64,000 nt of DNA. Source: Zeaxanthinibacter enoshimensis. Lineage in GTDB: Bacteria; Bacteroidota; Bacteroidia; Flavobacteriales; Flavobacteriaceae. The DNA is taken from contig NZ_SNYI01000002.1 of the NCBI RefSeq assembly GCF_004362865.1, positions 1,144,099 to 1,208,098 of the forward strand. Reading direction: 5' to 3'. Shown here piece by piece: positions 1 through 8,448 of the stretch. The notes beneath the pieces are model-generated. The model was given only the letters and a program-made list of their open reading frames with translations, had not been told where the DNA came from and did not search any database. Position 1 is the stretch's first letter, and each line of letters opens with the position of its first letter. The position numbers were made by a program, and so were the translations under genes.

Positions 1-1
1 T

Positions 2-451
2 TTTGAGCATATTAAACGATTCTTACTCGTGGCTGGGGAGATTGGAAGTATCTTTAAGAAAGGTGCAACCATTTCTGCAGCCATGGGAGGCTGCCAGGCA
101 GAGATCGGGGTCTCGTCGGCTATGGCTGCAGGAGCCCTGACAGAATTGCTGGGCGGAACCCCTGAACAGGTGCTGATCGCTGCCGAAATTGCAATGGAGC
201 ATCACCTCGGTCTGACCTGTGATCCCATTGGTGGACTTGTACAGGTGCCCTGCATAGAACGGAATTCCATGGGTGCCATTAAAGCGATCAATGCTGCAGA
301 ACTGGCACTGGACGCCGACCCTAAGAATACCAAGGTGCCCCTGGACAAGGTCGTCAATACCATGTGGGAGACAGCAAAGGATATGAGCTCCAAATATAAG
401 GAGACCTCCGAGGGCGGGCTGGCTGTTGGCGTTTTCCTGAGCGACTGCTGA
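2..451 (+). CDS. sdaA: L-serine dehydratase, C-terminal part (cut by left edge)
   Basis: The frame is open from the first bases, so this is the last 149 residues of a protein that starts outside the window. It matches the alpha domain of iron-sulfur L-serine dehydratases, which convert serine to pyruvate and ammonia. The visible cysteines (in [16 protein letters not shown] and VPCIERN) are the kind that hold the oxygen-sensitive 4Fe-4S cluster, and the protein ends in Cys, as is usual for the family. The in-frame GTG at 29 is not a real start because the family sequence continues upstream of it. The gene ends 3 bases before a convergent gene. Confidence 0.93.
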   Translation, partial: FEHIKRFLLVAGEIGSIFKKGATISAAMGGCQAEIGVSSAMAAGALTELLGGTPEQVLIAAEIAMEHHLGLTCDPIGGLVQVPCIERNSMGAIKAINAAELALDADPKNTKVPLDKVVNTMWETAKDMSSKYKETSEGGLAVGVFLSDC

Positions 452-454
452 TGC

Positions 455-910
455 CTAAGGGCAATCCGTTTTCCGACGGGTATCGATCAGGTATAGTATC
501 TTCCATCTTCCCTTTACCTTACCGAGCTGGAAAGCATTGACACCACAGTGCGAGAACTTCCCGTTCACATAGAATTCATAAGGTGTCCAGACCTGTGCCA
601 TTGGACCGTCTACCTTGAGGTCGTAACTTTTTATACGTTCTTCGATCCGCAGGGTATCCGGAAGCTGCTTCATGCCAGCGAGGAAATTTCGACGGGTCTG
701 CTCTGCCACTTCGAACTGTGCAGAATCCGATACTTTCATGGTCTGAAGCTTCATTCCTTCAGCCATCAGCGCCCCCATCCCGGAAGTATCCCGGGCGTGA
801 AAAGCCTTAAAAAATTCTTTGATGGTGTTCCTGGGATCATCAGCAGCCGGTTGGCTGTAAACAGCACAACCGAGGAGGAAACAACTGAGGGTGAGAAGGA
901 GAGTTCGCAT
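455..910 (-). CDS. Exported NTF2/SnoaL-like protein
   Basis: A 151-residue protein with an N-terminal signal (hydrophobic LLLTLSCFLLGC, then CAVYSQ), so it is exported and may be a lipoprotein through Cys15. The rest has the helix-then-curved-sheet pattern of small NTF2-like domains: an opening helix with IKEFFKAFHARD and a closing strand pair with GRWKILYLIDTR. Such domains bind small ligands or act as enzymes, so no function can be assigned. It is alone on its strand and convergent with sdaA. The ATG at 910 gives an intact signal peptide. Confidence 0.7.
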   Translation of the reverse strand: MRTLLLTLSCFLLGCAVYSQPAADDPRNTIKEFFKAFHARDTSGMGALMAEGMKLQTMKVSDSAQFEVAEQTRRNFLAGMKQLPDTLRIEERIKSYDLKVDGPMAQVWTPYEFYVNGKFSHCGVNAFQLGKVKGRWKILYLIDTRRKTDCP

Positions 911-1031
911 AGGATCGATTTTGTTGCAGAAAGATAGGAATTAAGCCGGATATTATACTATGATGCCGGGAAGTACCGGGTAGGGGTTTACAATAAAACT
1001 CCTTACCTTTAAGGCCGCTAAAGAACAGCTT

Positions 1032-1850
1032 ATGTCAACCGCAAAATCTGAGTATAAACGTGTCACGGTGAAATCCCTGGTCGATATGAAGCAGAAGGGA
1101 GAGAAAATCTCTATGCTTACTTCCTACGATTACTCCATGGCAAAGATCGTGGATGCTGCCATGGTCGATGTGATCCTGGTCGGCGATTCGGCCAGTAATG
1201 TCATGGCCGGTCACGAGACCACCCTGCCGATCACCCTCGATCAAATGATCTACCATGCCACCTCTGTGATCAGGGCAGTAAACCGCGCGCTGGTGGTGGT
1301 CGATATTCCCTTTGGCAGTTACCAGAGTGACCCAAAGGAGGCATTGCGGTCGGCGATCAGGATCATGAAAGAAAGTGGCGCCCATGCGGTTAAACTGGAA
1401 GGCGGTTGTGAAATCAAAGAATCCGTAAAACGGATCCTCAATGCCGGGATACCCGTAATGGGACATCTTGGTCTCACTCCCCAGTCTATTTATAAATTCG
1501 GTACTTATTCAGTACGGGCAAAAGAAGAAGATGAGGCAGAAAAGCTGATCGAAGATGCCAAAATGCTGGAAAAACTGGGATGCTTTGCCATCGTTCTTGA
1601 AAAGATCCCTGCCGAGCTGACTAAAAGAGTGTCGGAGCAAATCTCTATTCCCACTATAGGCATCGGGGGCGGACCCCATGCAGACGGGCAGGTACTGGTC
1701 ATACACGATTTGCTGGGAATGACCCACGAGTTCAACCCCCGCTTCCTCCGCAGGTACATGAACCTGTACGAAGAAATGGGGAACGCGATCTCCAAATACG
1801 TTTCCGATGTCAAGAACCAGGACTTCCCGAATGAAGACGAACAATATTAG
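1032..1850 (+). CDS. panB: 3-methyl-2-oxobutanoate hydroxymethyltransferase (PanB)
   Basis: A complete 272-residue ketopantoate hydroxymethyltransferase, the first committed step of pantothenate and CoA synthesis: it adds a hydroxymethyl group from methylene-tetrahydrofolate to 2-oxoisovalerate. Family signatures are clear: [11 protein letters not shown], the Mg-binding [12 protein letters not shown] near residues 50-60, [15 protein letters not shown] and the glycine-rich [11 protein letters not shown]. It is a (beta/alpha)8 barrel of normal length. A TACCTTTA near 1004 is one base from the flavobacterial -7 consensus. The next gene starts 14 bases downstream, so they are probably co-transcribed. 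panC and panD are not in the window, while later CoA genes (coaE, coaBC) are. Confidence 0.97.
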   Translation: MSTAKSEYKRVTVKSLVDMKQKGEKISMLTSYDYSMAKIVDAAMVDVILVGDSASNVMAGHETTLPITLDQMIYHATSVIRAVNRALVVVDIPFGSYQSDPKEALRSAIRIMKESGAHAVKLEGGCEIKESVKRILNAGIPVMGHLGLTPQSIYKFGTYSVRAKEEDEAEKLIEDAKMLEKLGCFAIVLEKIPAELTKRVSEQISIPTIGIGGGPHADGQVLVIHDLLGMTHEFNPRFLRRYMNLYEEMGNAISKYVSDVKNQDFPNEDEQY

Positions 1851-1864
1851 TCTGCCTGTTCCCT

Positions 1865-2551
1865 ATGGCCTCTAACGCTACCAACTTAGCCGTCCTTTTT
1901 GAAGACAATCACCTGATCGCGGTCAATAAGCAACCCGGTGATATTGTACAGGGCGACAAAACGGGAGACCTTCCACTCAGCGAAGTCGTCAAATTATATT
2001 TAAAAGATAAATATGATAAGCCGGGAAATGTTTACCTGGGAGTGACCCATCGCCTGGACAGACCCACCAGTGGAGTGGTGGTTTTTGCCAAGACCTCCAA
2101 AGCCTTGCCAAGGATGAACAAATTGTTCGCCGAGAAGGAAACAGATAAAACGTACTGGGCCCTGGTGAAGAATCCTCCCCCGGAATCCAGCGCAACCTTA
2201 ACCCACTGGCTGGTCAGGAATAATAAGCAAAATAAATCTTACGCCCACAAGGAAGAAAAGCCTAACAGTAAAAAGGCCATTCTTCATTATACCCTCCTGA
2301 AGAAACTTGATAATTATTACCTGCTTGAAATCAGCCTGGAGACAGGCAGGCATCACCAGATCAGGGCACAGTTAGCCGCTGTCGGCTGCCCGATCAAAGG
2401 TGATCTTAAATACGGCTTTGATCGCAGCAACCCGGATGCAAGCATCAGCCTGCACGCCCGGAAACTGTCTTTTACCCATCCCGTGCGTAACGAAGAGGTG
2501 TCGATCACCGCACCCCCACCCCGGGATCCATTGTGGGATGCGTGTCTCTAA
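1865..2551 (+). CDS. RluA-family pseudouridine synthase
   Basis: A 228-residue RNA pseudouridine synthase. The catalytic motif is HRLDRPTSG with Asp65 as the nucleophile, followed by VVVFAKTSKA; the later GRHHQIRAQL motif is also typical. The protein has no N-terminal S4 RNA-binding domain and is only the catalytic core, like the shorter RluA/TruC/RluC-type enzymes. The target position (rRNA or tRNA) cannot be decided from sequence, so no gene symbol is given. It follows panB after 14 bases, a pairing with no obvious metabolic logic but consistent with one transcript. Confidence 0.93.
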   Translation: MASNATNLAVLFEDNHLIAVNKQPGDIVQGDKTGDLPLSEVVKLYLKDKYDKPGNVYLGVTHRLDRPTSGVVVFAKTSKALPRMNKLFAEKETDKTYWALVKNPPPESSATLTHWLVRNNKQNKSYAHKEEKPNSKKAILHYTLLKKLDNYYLLEISLETGRHHQIRAQLAAVGCPIKGDLKYGFDRSNPDASISLHARKLSFTHPVRNEEVSITAPPPRDPLWDACL

Positions 2552-2583
2552 ATGATTATCTTTAATTCAAAACAGCCAACGAT

Positions 2584-3102
2584 ATGAACCGTCTCTTGTT
2601 AGTTCTGCTTGCCGTAACCCTGGGGGGTTGCTCCGGGTCAAAAGGTATAGATTCCTTTTATAAAGCTCATAAGAATGATCCTGAGGTCATGGCGGTCAGA
2701 GTACCCGAAGTCATGCTTTCTTTTCTGCGGACCGCTTCCCCGGAGATGCGCGAATTAGTTGGTAATGCTCGTGATATTCGTTATATGAAACTTCCACTGG
2801 GGGCAGAGGAAAGAGAAAAGGAGATCAATAGTTGGGTCGATAACCTGGACAGCGGTTCCTATATCGAGATCTACAGGAGAAATAGCGAGATGGGTAAGAA
2901 CGTTGTCTCTATCCGGGAAAATGGCCGGAGTGTAAAGGAGGTCCTGGTATATACCAGCGACCTGAACACGGGATCCATTCTTTATTTCAGCGGCGATTTT
3001 GCCCCGGAAAAGATCCGGGAGATGGCCAATACCCAGGGATTTGATAAATTTGCCTCGAGCCTCCTGCTCGAATTCAAGCCAATGACACCTGTCAGCGAAT
3101 AA
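2584..3102 (+). CDS. DUF4252 lipoprotein
   Basis: A 172-residue protein with a lipoprotein signal (hydrophobic start, lipobox LGGC with Cys16). The mature part resembles DUF4252, a Bacteroidota family of unknown function: a conserved stretch around PEVMLSFLRTA and an ending with IREMANTQGFDKFA. It lies 32 bases after the pseudouridine synthase and may be the end of the panB transcript. Its last 11 bases overlap the 3' end of the convergent neighbour, and there is no hairpin terminator between them. Confidence 0.8.
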   Translation: MNRLLLVLLAVTLGGCSGSKGIDSFYKAHKNDPEVMAVRVPEVMLSFLRTASPEMRELVGNARDIRYMKLPLGAEEREKEINSWVDNLDSGSYIEIYRRNSEMGKNVVSIRENGRSVKEVLVYTSDLNTGSILYFSGDFAPEKIREMANTQGFDKFASSLLLEFKPMTPVSE

Positions 3103-4636
3103 GAACGCTGGCCTTCTCTTTAATGATCTGACCCACGGGTTTGTTTTCCAGGTGACTTTCTAACCAGGAGATAATATCCAGGTACAGGAAAGCTCGCTTC
3201 TCGTAAGGATGGTCTTCATATTTCTTTAATTCGGCGTGCAGTTTCCGGAATTCATTTTTTAGATCCTGCGGGTAAATATCTCCTAATCCCCTCAGAAATT
3301 TGATCATCTCTTTTTGCACAGCGTGCAGGTCATTCATCTTCAGTAAGAATTTATAGGTGCTCTTAAGCTGCACCTCCAGGTGATAATCCATTCCTGCTTC
3401 GTAGTGTGCCACCAGGCTCAAAACCCTCGCAAAACACATGAGGTCTTCACGCATTTTGAGGTTCTTATTATTGATGATCTTTTTCAGGTAAGTAATACAT
3501 TCTTTGTTCTTCCCAACCCCGAAATAAAGACACGCGATCTTGTAATAGAAGATCATGACATGATGCTCATCGATACGTTCCCGGTGTTCCATTATTCCGG
3601 CTTCTATAGGCCTAACCCATTGCAGACCCTGTTCAAAGGTACCTTCCATAAAGTGCAGGTTCAGCCTGTTCAGGTTAATGTAGAGGAAAGAAAGGGAACG
3701 GATGTTGTCGTTCTGCGGAAATTCTGGGGACCGGGTCTTTTTCTCCAGTTTCTCCAGTACATACCTGAACTGGGAACTGTATTTCACGTAAAAGAGAGAT
3801 TCCAGCAGGTAATGATTCCCTTTCAGGTAAAATACCGGGTGCAGGGAGATCATGTCTTTATGTTCATCAAAGAGGTCTACCCATTTACTCGAATATTTAT
3901 AACAGGAGAGAAAATCCTGCACCAGGAAACTATACCAGAGATGGGCTTTATACAACCATAACTTTTCCCGGAATCCCAGGTCTTCCAGGCGGTATTCAGG
4001 CAAGTGGGAATCAAAATACCTTTTCACCCGTTGGTAATCCTCATCACTCCTGACGTAACCCACTTTTAACATCATGCCGTAAAGCTGTAATGAAAGGTTA
4101 GAAAGTTTGCTGGTCATCACGTTATGGGCAGACAATTCTTTTGCCTGCATAGCAAGTTCATCGGCCCGGTCAGGGATACTCCTGGTTATATACTGGGTTT
4201 CTATAACCTTTTCCAGTTCAACTATTTCATAAGCAATATTCTTCTCCTCGTTTTCAATGGCTATTGCTTTTACCTTGTCCAGGATCTTAAGGCTCTGCTT
4301 ATAAAGTCCCTTTTGGTAAAGGATGGTGGCAAAATCCAATTGTTCACGGATCTGCACCCTGATATTCTGGTTTACCGGGTTTAGTCGCAGGCTTACCAGT
4401 ATTTGCTTGTACAAATGGGCTTTGAGATTAGAAAGCTGGGATTTTTTTACAATACCACTCTCCAGGATAACCTGTTCATCGTAGGACCTCATTTTATCGA
4501 GAAGATTAAAAAGAGCCAGGAACTTGGCATCCGTGTTCACTCCCAACCTGCCAACATAGAGTTTAAATTGTCTTTTTTCAGATTTGGAAAGGGATTTAAC
4601 CAGTACGAACAATGCATCTTTTTGGGCACTTGTCAT
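3092..4636 (-). CDS. Large alpha-helical protein of unknown function
   Basis: A 514-residue soluble protein with no signal peptide or membrane segment. I do not recognise a named domain. It begins with a basic, Lys/Ser-rich helix (LVKSLSKSEKRQFKLYV) and is helical throughout, with leucine/tyrosine-rich helical pairs that look like degenerate TPR or related helical repeats (for example residues 100-250 and 330-440). Such a protein may be a scaffold, but no role can be given. The start is placed at the ATG at 4636; the frame also has a GTG 12 bases upstream (4648), which is less likely. It is transcribed alone, divergent from leuA. Confidence 0.8.
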   Translation of the reverse strand: MTSAQKDALFVLVKSLSKSEKRQFKLYVGRLGVNTDAKFLALFNLLDKMRSYDEQVILESGIVKKSQLSNLKAHLYKQILVSLRLNPVNQNIRVQIREQLDFATILYQKGLYKQSLKILDKVKAIAIENEEKNIAYEIVELEKVIETQYITRSIPDRADELAMQAKELSAHNVMTSKLSNLSLQLYGMMLKVGYVRSDEDYQRVKRYFDSHLPEYRLEDLGFREKLWLYKAHLWYSFLVQDFLSCYKYSSKWVDLFDEHKDMISLHPVFYLKGNHYLLESLFYVKYSSQFRYVLEKLEKKTRSPEFPQNDNIRSLSFLYINLNRLNLHFMEGTFEQGLQWVRPIEAGIMEHRERIDEHHVMIFYYKIACLYFGVGKNKECITYLKKIINNKNLKMREDLMCFARVLSLVAHYEAGMDYHLEVQLKSTYKFLLKMNDLHAVQKEMIKFLRGLGDIYPQDLKNEFRKLHAELKKYEDHPYEKRAFLYLDIISWLESHLENKPVGQIIKEKASVLIR

Positions 4637-4787
4637 CGTAAAATACACTATTTAATTAGTTGATTGTCAGGTATTTGTGTAAAGCACAAAGTATCTAAAC
4701 GTTGTAAATGACAATTCCCTGCTACCCTGTTTCTTAAAGCTAATTCTAACTTCGTGCTTAAGGATCTTTCTAAATTAGGAAATTATC

Positions 4788-5960
4788 ATGAGTAAAGATA
4801 AGGTACAAATTTTTGATACTACGTTAAGGGATGGCGAACAAGTGCCCGGTTGTAAACTGGACACCAAACAGAAACTGGTGATTGCGAAACAACTGGATCA
4901 GCTGGGTGTTGACGTGATAGAAGCCGGTTTCCCGATCTCTAGTCCAGGTGATTTCCAATCCGTACATGAGATCGCGAAATTGGTAAAAAACGCCACTGTC
5001 TGTGGTTTAACCCGGGCCGTAAAGAAGGATATCGAAGTTGCTGCCGAAGCACTCAGGGGAGCCGTAAGGCCCAGGATTCACACCGGTATTGGCACCTCGG
5101 CATCGCACATAAAATATAAATTCAACTCTACTCAGGATAAGATCCTTGAACGGGCTTACGAGGCCGTGGCCTATGCAAAAACATTTGTGGAAGATGTTGA
5201 ATTTTACGCTGAGGATGCCGGGCGTACAGATAACGAATACCTGGCCAGGATATGTGAGGCTGCCATTAAAGCCGGGGCCACGGTCCTGAATATTCCTGAC
5301 ACCACAGGCTACTGCCTGCCCGAAGAGTACGGCGCTAAAATGAAATACCTGAAGGAAAACGTAAAAGGTATTGAGAAGGCCATTCTCTCTTGTCACTGCC
5401 ATAACGACCTTGGACTTGCGACCGCCAATTCGATCGCAGGGGTTATCAATGGAGCACGCCAGATAGAATGTACTATCAACGGGATAGGAGAACGGGCCGG
5501 GAATACCTCGCTGGAAGAAGTGGTGATGATCCTGAGACAACACCCTTACCTGAATCTCGATACCAATATTAAAAGCGAAATGTTATATGAAACCAGCCAG
5601 ATGGTTTCGAATAAAATGGGCATGCCTGTTCAGCCTAATAAGGCTATCGTGGGATCTAACGCCTTCGCCCACAGTTCCGGGATCCACCAGGACGGGGTGA
5701 TCAAAAAACGTGAGACTTACGAAATAATCGATCCTGCAGAGGTGGGAGTCACCGAGTCCTCTATCGTACTTACCGCCCGCAGCGGAAGAGCTGCTTTAGC
5801 ATGGAGGGCCAAGAAAGTAGGATACGAATTAACCAAGGTTCAACTAGACGAAGTATACCAGGAGTTTCTACAGTATGCAGATCGCAAGAAAGAAATAATG
5901 GATGAAGATATCCACGAAATTATTGAAGGCTGTAAGGTTAAATTAGAAAGCTTAGCTTAA
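4788..5960 (+). CDS. leuA: 2-isopropylmalate synthase, short form
   Basis: A 390-residue enzyme of the DRE-TIM metallolyase superfamily that condenses acetyl-CoA with 2-oxoisovalerate in leucine synthesis. The N-terminal [12 protein letters not shown] motif, the [13 protein letters not shown] metal motif, [14 protein letters not shown] and SGIHQDGV are all present. It ends after the catalytic and linker regions: the roughly 120-residue C-terminal regulatory domain of the long 500-residue form, which binds leucine, is absent. leuB follows with no gap, supporting isopropylmalate synthase over homocitrate or citramalate synthase. leuC and leuD are not adjacent. Confidence 0.93.
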   Translation: MSKDKVQIFDTTLRDGEQVPGCKLDTKQKLVIAKQLDQLGVDVIEAGFPISSPGDFQSVHEIAKLVKNATVCGLTRAVKKDIEVAAEALRGAVRPRIHTGIGTSASHIKYKFNSTQDKILERAYEAVAYAKTFVEDVEFYAEDAGRTDNEYLARICEAAIKAGATVLNIPDTTGYCLPEEYGAKMKYLKENVKGIEKAILSCHCHNDLGLATANSIAGVINGARQIECTINGIGERAGNTSLEEVVMILRQHPYLNLDTNIKSEMLYETSQMVSNKMGMPVQPNKAIVGSNAFAHSSGIHQDGVIKKRETYEIIDPAEVGVTESSIVLTARSGRAALAWRAKKVGYELTKVQLDEVYQEFLQYADRKKEIMDEDIHEIIEGCKVKLESLA

Positions 5961-7079
5961 ATGAAGTTGAATATAGCATTGTTACCGGGGGACGGGATTG
6001 GTCCGGAGGTGACAGCTCAGGCAGTGAAATGCCTGCAGGCAGTAGAAGAAGCATTTGGTCACAGTTTTACTTTTACCCAGGCCGCGGTTGGTGCTGTCGC
6101 CATGGAAAAAGGAGGTGATCCATTGCCTGAGGAAACCCTGGAAATTTGTAAAAATTCTGACGCCATCCTTTTCGGGGCTATCGGGGATCCCAAATACGAT
6201 AACGACCCTGATGCCAAGACCAGGCCTGAGCAAGGGCTTTTAAGGCTGCGCCAGGAATTGGGACTTTTCGGCAATATCAGGCCTGTAAAAGCCTTCCCGA
6301 CCATCCTGGATAAATCACCCCTGAAAAAAAATATTATTGCGAAGGCAGATTTTGTGATCTACCGTGAGCTGACCGGGGGAATTTACTTTGGTGAGAAAAA
6401 GCTTAATGAAGCCGGTACAATCGCCTCTGATATTTGCGAATATTCTGAAAAGGAAATCAGCCGCATAGCCCACCTAGCTTTTAAAGCTGCCAAGGTACGT
6501 CGCAACAAACTTACCCTGGTTGACAAGGCCAATGTACTGGAAACCTCTCGCCTTTGGCGTAGGGTTGTCCGGAAGATCGGTGAAAGTTACCCCGAAGTGG
6601 AACTCGATTTTATGTTCGTCGATAATGCCGCTATGCAACTGATCCTTAATCCGGGTATTTTTGATGTGATCCTGACCGAAAACCTTTTTGGGGATATACT
6701 CTCTGATGCAGGAAGTGTGATCGGCGGCTCCATAGGGCTTCTTCCTTCTGCTTCAGTGGGAGAAAAACACGCGATGTTTGAGCCGATACACGGGTCTTTC
6801 CCGCAAGCCAAGGGTAAGAACATAGCCAATCCTATCGCTTCTATCCTTTCCGCAGCCATGATGATGGAACACTTTGGACTAAAGGAAGAGACGCAGGCCA
6901 TAGTCAACGCGATCTACCAGTCCATGAAACAGAATATTGTTACCCCGGACCTCAATGCCAAAGGCAAATACGGGACGGACCATGTAGGAGAATATATAGC
7001 CAACAATATAGTGGATGCTGATGATCACCTTAGTATGAACAAGGAAAATATCGGGTTGGGGAAATCGACCATCATCTGA
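5961..7079 (+). CDS. leuB: 3-isopropylmalate dehydrogenase
   Basis: A 372-residue NAD-dependent beta-decarboxylating dehydrogenase that oxidises 3-isopropylmalate in leucine synthesis. Signatures: GDGIGPEV at the N-terminus, the substrate-contacting PEQGLLRLR loop that separates isopropylmalate from isocitrate enzymes, RELTGGIYFG, and the Mg/NAD region with ENLFGDILSDAG and EPIHGS. Length is normal. The ATG begins on the base after the leuA stop codon, so the two are translationally coupled parts of one operon. Confidence 0.96.
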   Translation: MKLNIALLPGDGIGPEVTAQAVKCLQAVEEAFGHSFTFTQAAVGAVAMEKGGDPLPEETLEICKNSDAILFGAIGDPKYDNDPDAKTRPEQGLLRLRQELGLFGNIRPVKAFPTILDKSPLKKNIIAKADFVIYRELTGGIYFGEKKLNEAGTIASDICEYSEKEISRIAHLAFKAAKVRRNKLTLVDKANVLETSRLWRRVVRKIGESYPEVELDFMFVDNAAMQLILNPGIFDVILTENLFGDILSDAGSVIGGSIGLLPSASVGEKHAMFEPIHGSFPQAKGKNIANPIASILSAAMMMEHFGLKEETQAIVNAIYQSMKQNIVTPDLNAKGKYGTDHVGEYIANNIVDADDHLSMNKENIGLGKSTII

Positions 7080-7093
7080 TGGGGATCAATCAA

Positions 7094-8314
7094 TCATTCC
7101 GACAGTAATTCTTTAACCAGGGTATCAAATTCTGCTTTGAATTCGGTGTATTTCTCCCCCGTAGCCGGGCCGTTGAACCCGGTATGGATCTTTCGCACCT
7201 CTCCTTTCTTATCAATAAAAATAGTAGTGGGATAAGACCACACGTGATTAAGCATAGGTAATTTCTCCTGGGCCTTGGTCTTGCTGCTGCTTCCGTACTG
7301 GGCTAATAGCACCGGGTAGGTAATTCCTACTCTTTCCTCCAGCCTCTTTATACTATTAAAAGCCTTCTCCTCTGTCTTTGCGTATTCAAAGGCCAGGGCC
7401 ACGATCTCTAACCCTTCGGTCGGGTTATTTTCCAGGTAGTCTACCAGGAACCTGGTTTCATCCAAGCAGTTCGGGCACCAGCTTCCCATCAGTTGTACAA
7501 TTACCGCTTTGTTCTTATAACGATCGTCCTCCAGGGAAACAGTATCCCCGGAGCTGTTGGGAAAAGCGAATTGAAAACTGTCGTAACCCTCTTTCAGGTA
7601 AGTGATATTCTCTTCATCCTGCAGCTCAAAACCTTCGTTACGCTTCGCGCTGAAAGGCTCCTGGAAATGGTTCCCGGAATAGAAGGTACCCTGCAGGACA
7701 GAATCTTTGTAAGCGGCGGCAAAAAGAAAGGCATGGGCACCATCAAAGGTTGACAATAAAAGGCTGTCTCCCCTGACTACCCCATCCAGGTAGCGGTAAT
7801 CTCCCGTAGTGGTCCTGAAGGTACCTTTAACCTTGTACCCTTCCTGGCTGAAAATTCCCTTGGCGGGGTAGAAATCCGTCGAATCATTCCCAAAGGTAGC
7901 CTCCCAAATTCCACTGACATCAAATCCCGGTTCCTGCTCCACGGTAAACCTAGGTCTCTCCCCGAAAATGGCGCTAAAGGGCTGGGACCGGTCCAGTTCT
8001 TCCTTGATAAAATTTCCGGTGATCTCTTCCGAGGTGTAGCGACCGGCAATGTACCCGTCAAATGCAGGCATCCTGATAATGATAGAATCCCCTATGGTCC
8101 GGATCTCGTCTACAGCAATCTCTTCCCCGGCATTGAATACCGTAAGGTTATAAGAATCATCCTGTGCGGCCAGTTCAAAAGAGAATGGCAGCTCTTTGCC
8201 GTCCTGTACCTCCAGGGTAGCATGCCATGGGCCCGGGCGAAGTTCAGCAGTCTTTTTGTCGTTACAGGAGGTAGATAAAACTGTCGCCAGGATAAGTATG
8301 AGAAGTGTTCGCAT
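7094..8314 (-). CDS. TlpA-like thioredoxin-domain lipoprotein
   Basis: A 406-residue exported lipoprotein (lipobox LSTSC, Cys17). The first two thirds is a beta-rich region with no motif I can name; the last third (about residues 255-400) is a thioredoxin/TlpA domain with the redox motif WCPNC and the cis-proline strand SYPTTIFID. Such proteins act in the periplasm as thiol-disulfide reductases or in handling oxidised proteins and cytochromes; the substrate is unknown. It stands alone, convergent with leuB after 14 bases. The ATG at 8314 gives an intact signal. Confidence 0.88.
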   Translation of the reverse strand: MRTLLILILATVLSTSCNDKKTAELRPGPWHATLEVQDGKELPFSFELAAQDDSYNLTVFNAGEEIAVDEIRTIGDSIIIRMPAFDGYIAGRYTSEEITGNFIKEELDRSQPFSAIFGERPRFTVEQEPGFDVSGIWEATFGNDSTDFYPAKGIFSQEGYKVKGTFRTTTGDYRYLDGVVRGDSLLLSTFDGAHAFLFAAAYKDSVLQGTFYSGNHFQEPFSAKRNEGFELQDEENITYLKEGYDSFQFAFPNSSGDTVSLEDDRYKNKAVIVQLMGSWCPNCLDETRFLVDYLENNPTEGLEIVALAFEYAKTEEKAFNSIKRLEERVGITYPVLLAQYGSSSKTKAQEKLPMLNHVWSYPTTIFIDKKGEVRKIHTGFNGPATGEKYTEFKAEFDTLVKELLSE

Positions 8315-8399
8315 ATCGGGGGGATTTTAAGGGATTAAACCATCAAATATCTATCAGAATATTCAAAATAAAAAATAAACCAATTGAATCCCCGGGATT

Positions 8400-8430
8400 T
8401 TGAATCCTTTCATGCATTATCTTATCTTTG
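8400..8430 (+). promoter_or_regulatory. Promoter of pheT
   Basis: TTG at 8400-8402 and TATCTTTG at 8423-8430, separated by 20 bases, match the Bacteroidota primary sigma consensus (TTG, 17-21 bases, TAnnTTTG). The pheT ATG lies 19 bases downstream of the -7 box. Confidence 0.75.
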
Positions 8431-8448
8431 GGCGTTTAAATTTCAACG

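Noticed and set aside
548-937. A 129-codon open frame on the plus strand
   Set aside because: It is antisense to the NTF2-like gene, which has a signal peptide and fold pattern.
3380-3961. A 193-codon open frame on the plus strand
   Set aside because: Antisense to the 514-residue helical protein, with no signal or domain; an effect of codon bias.
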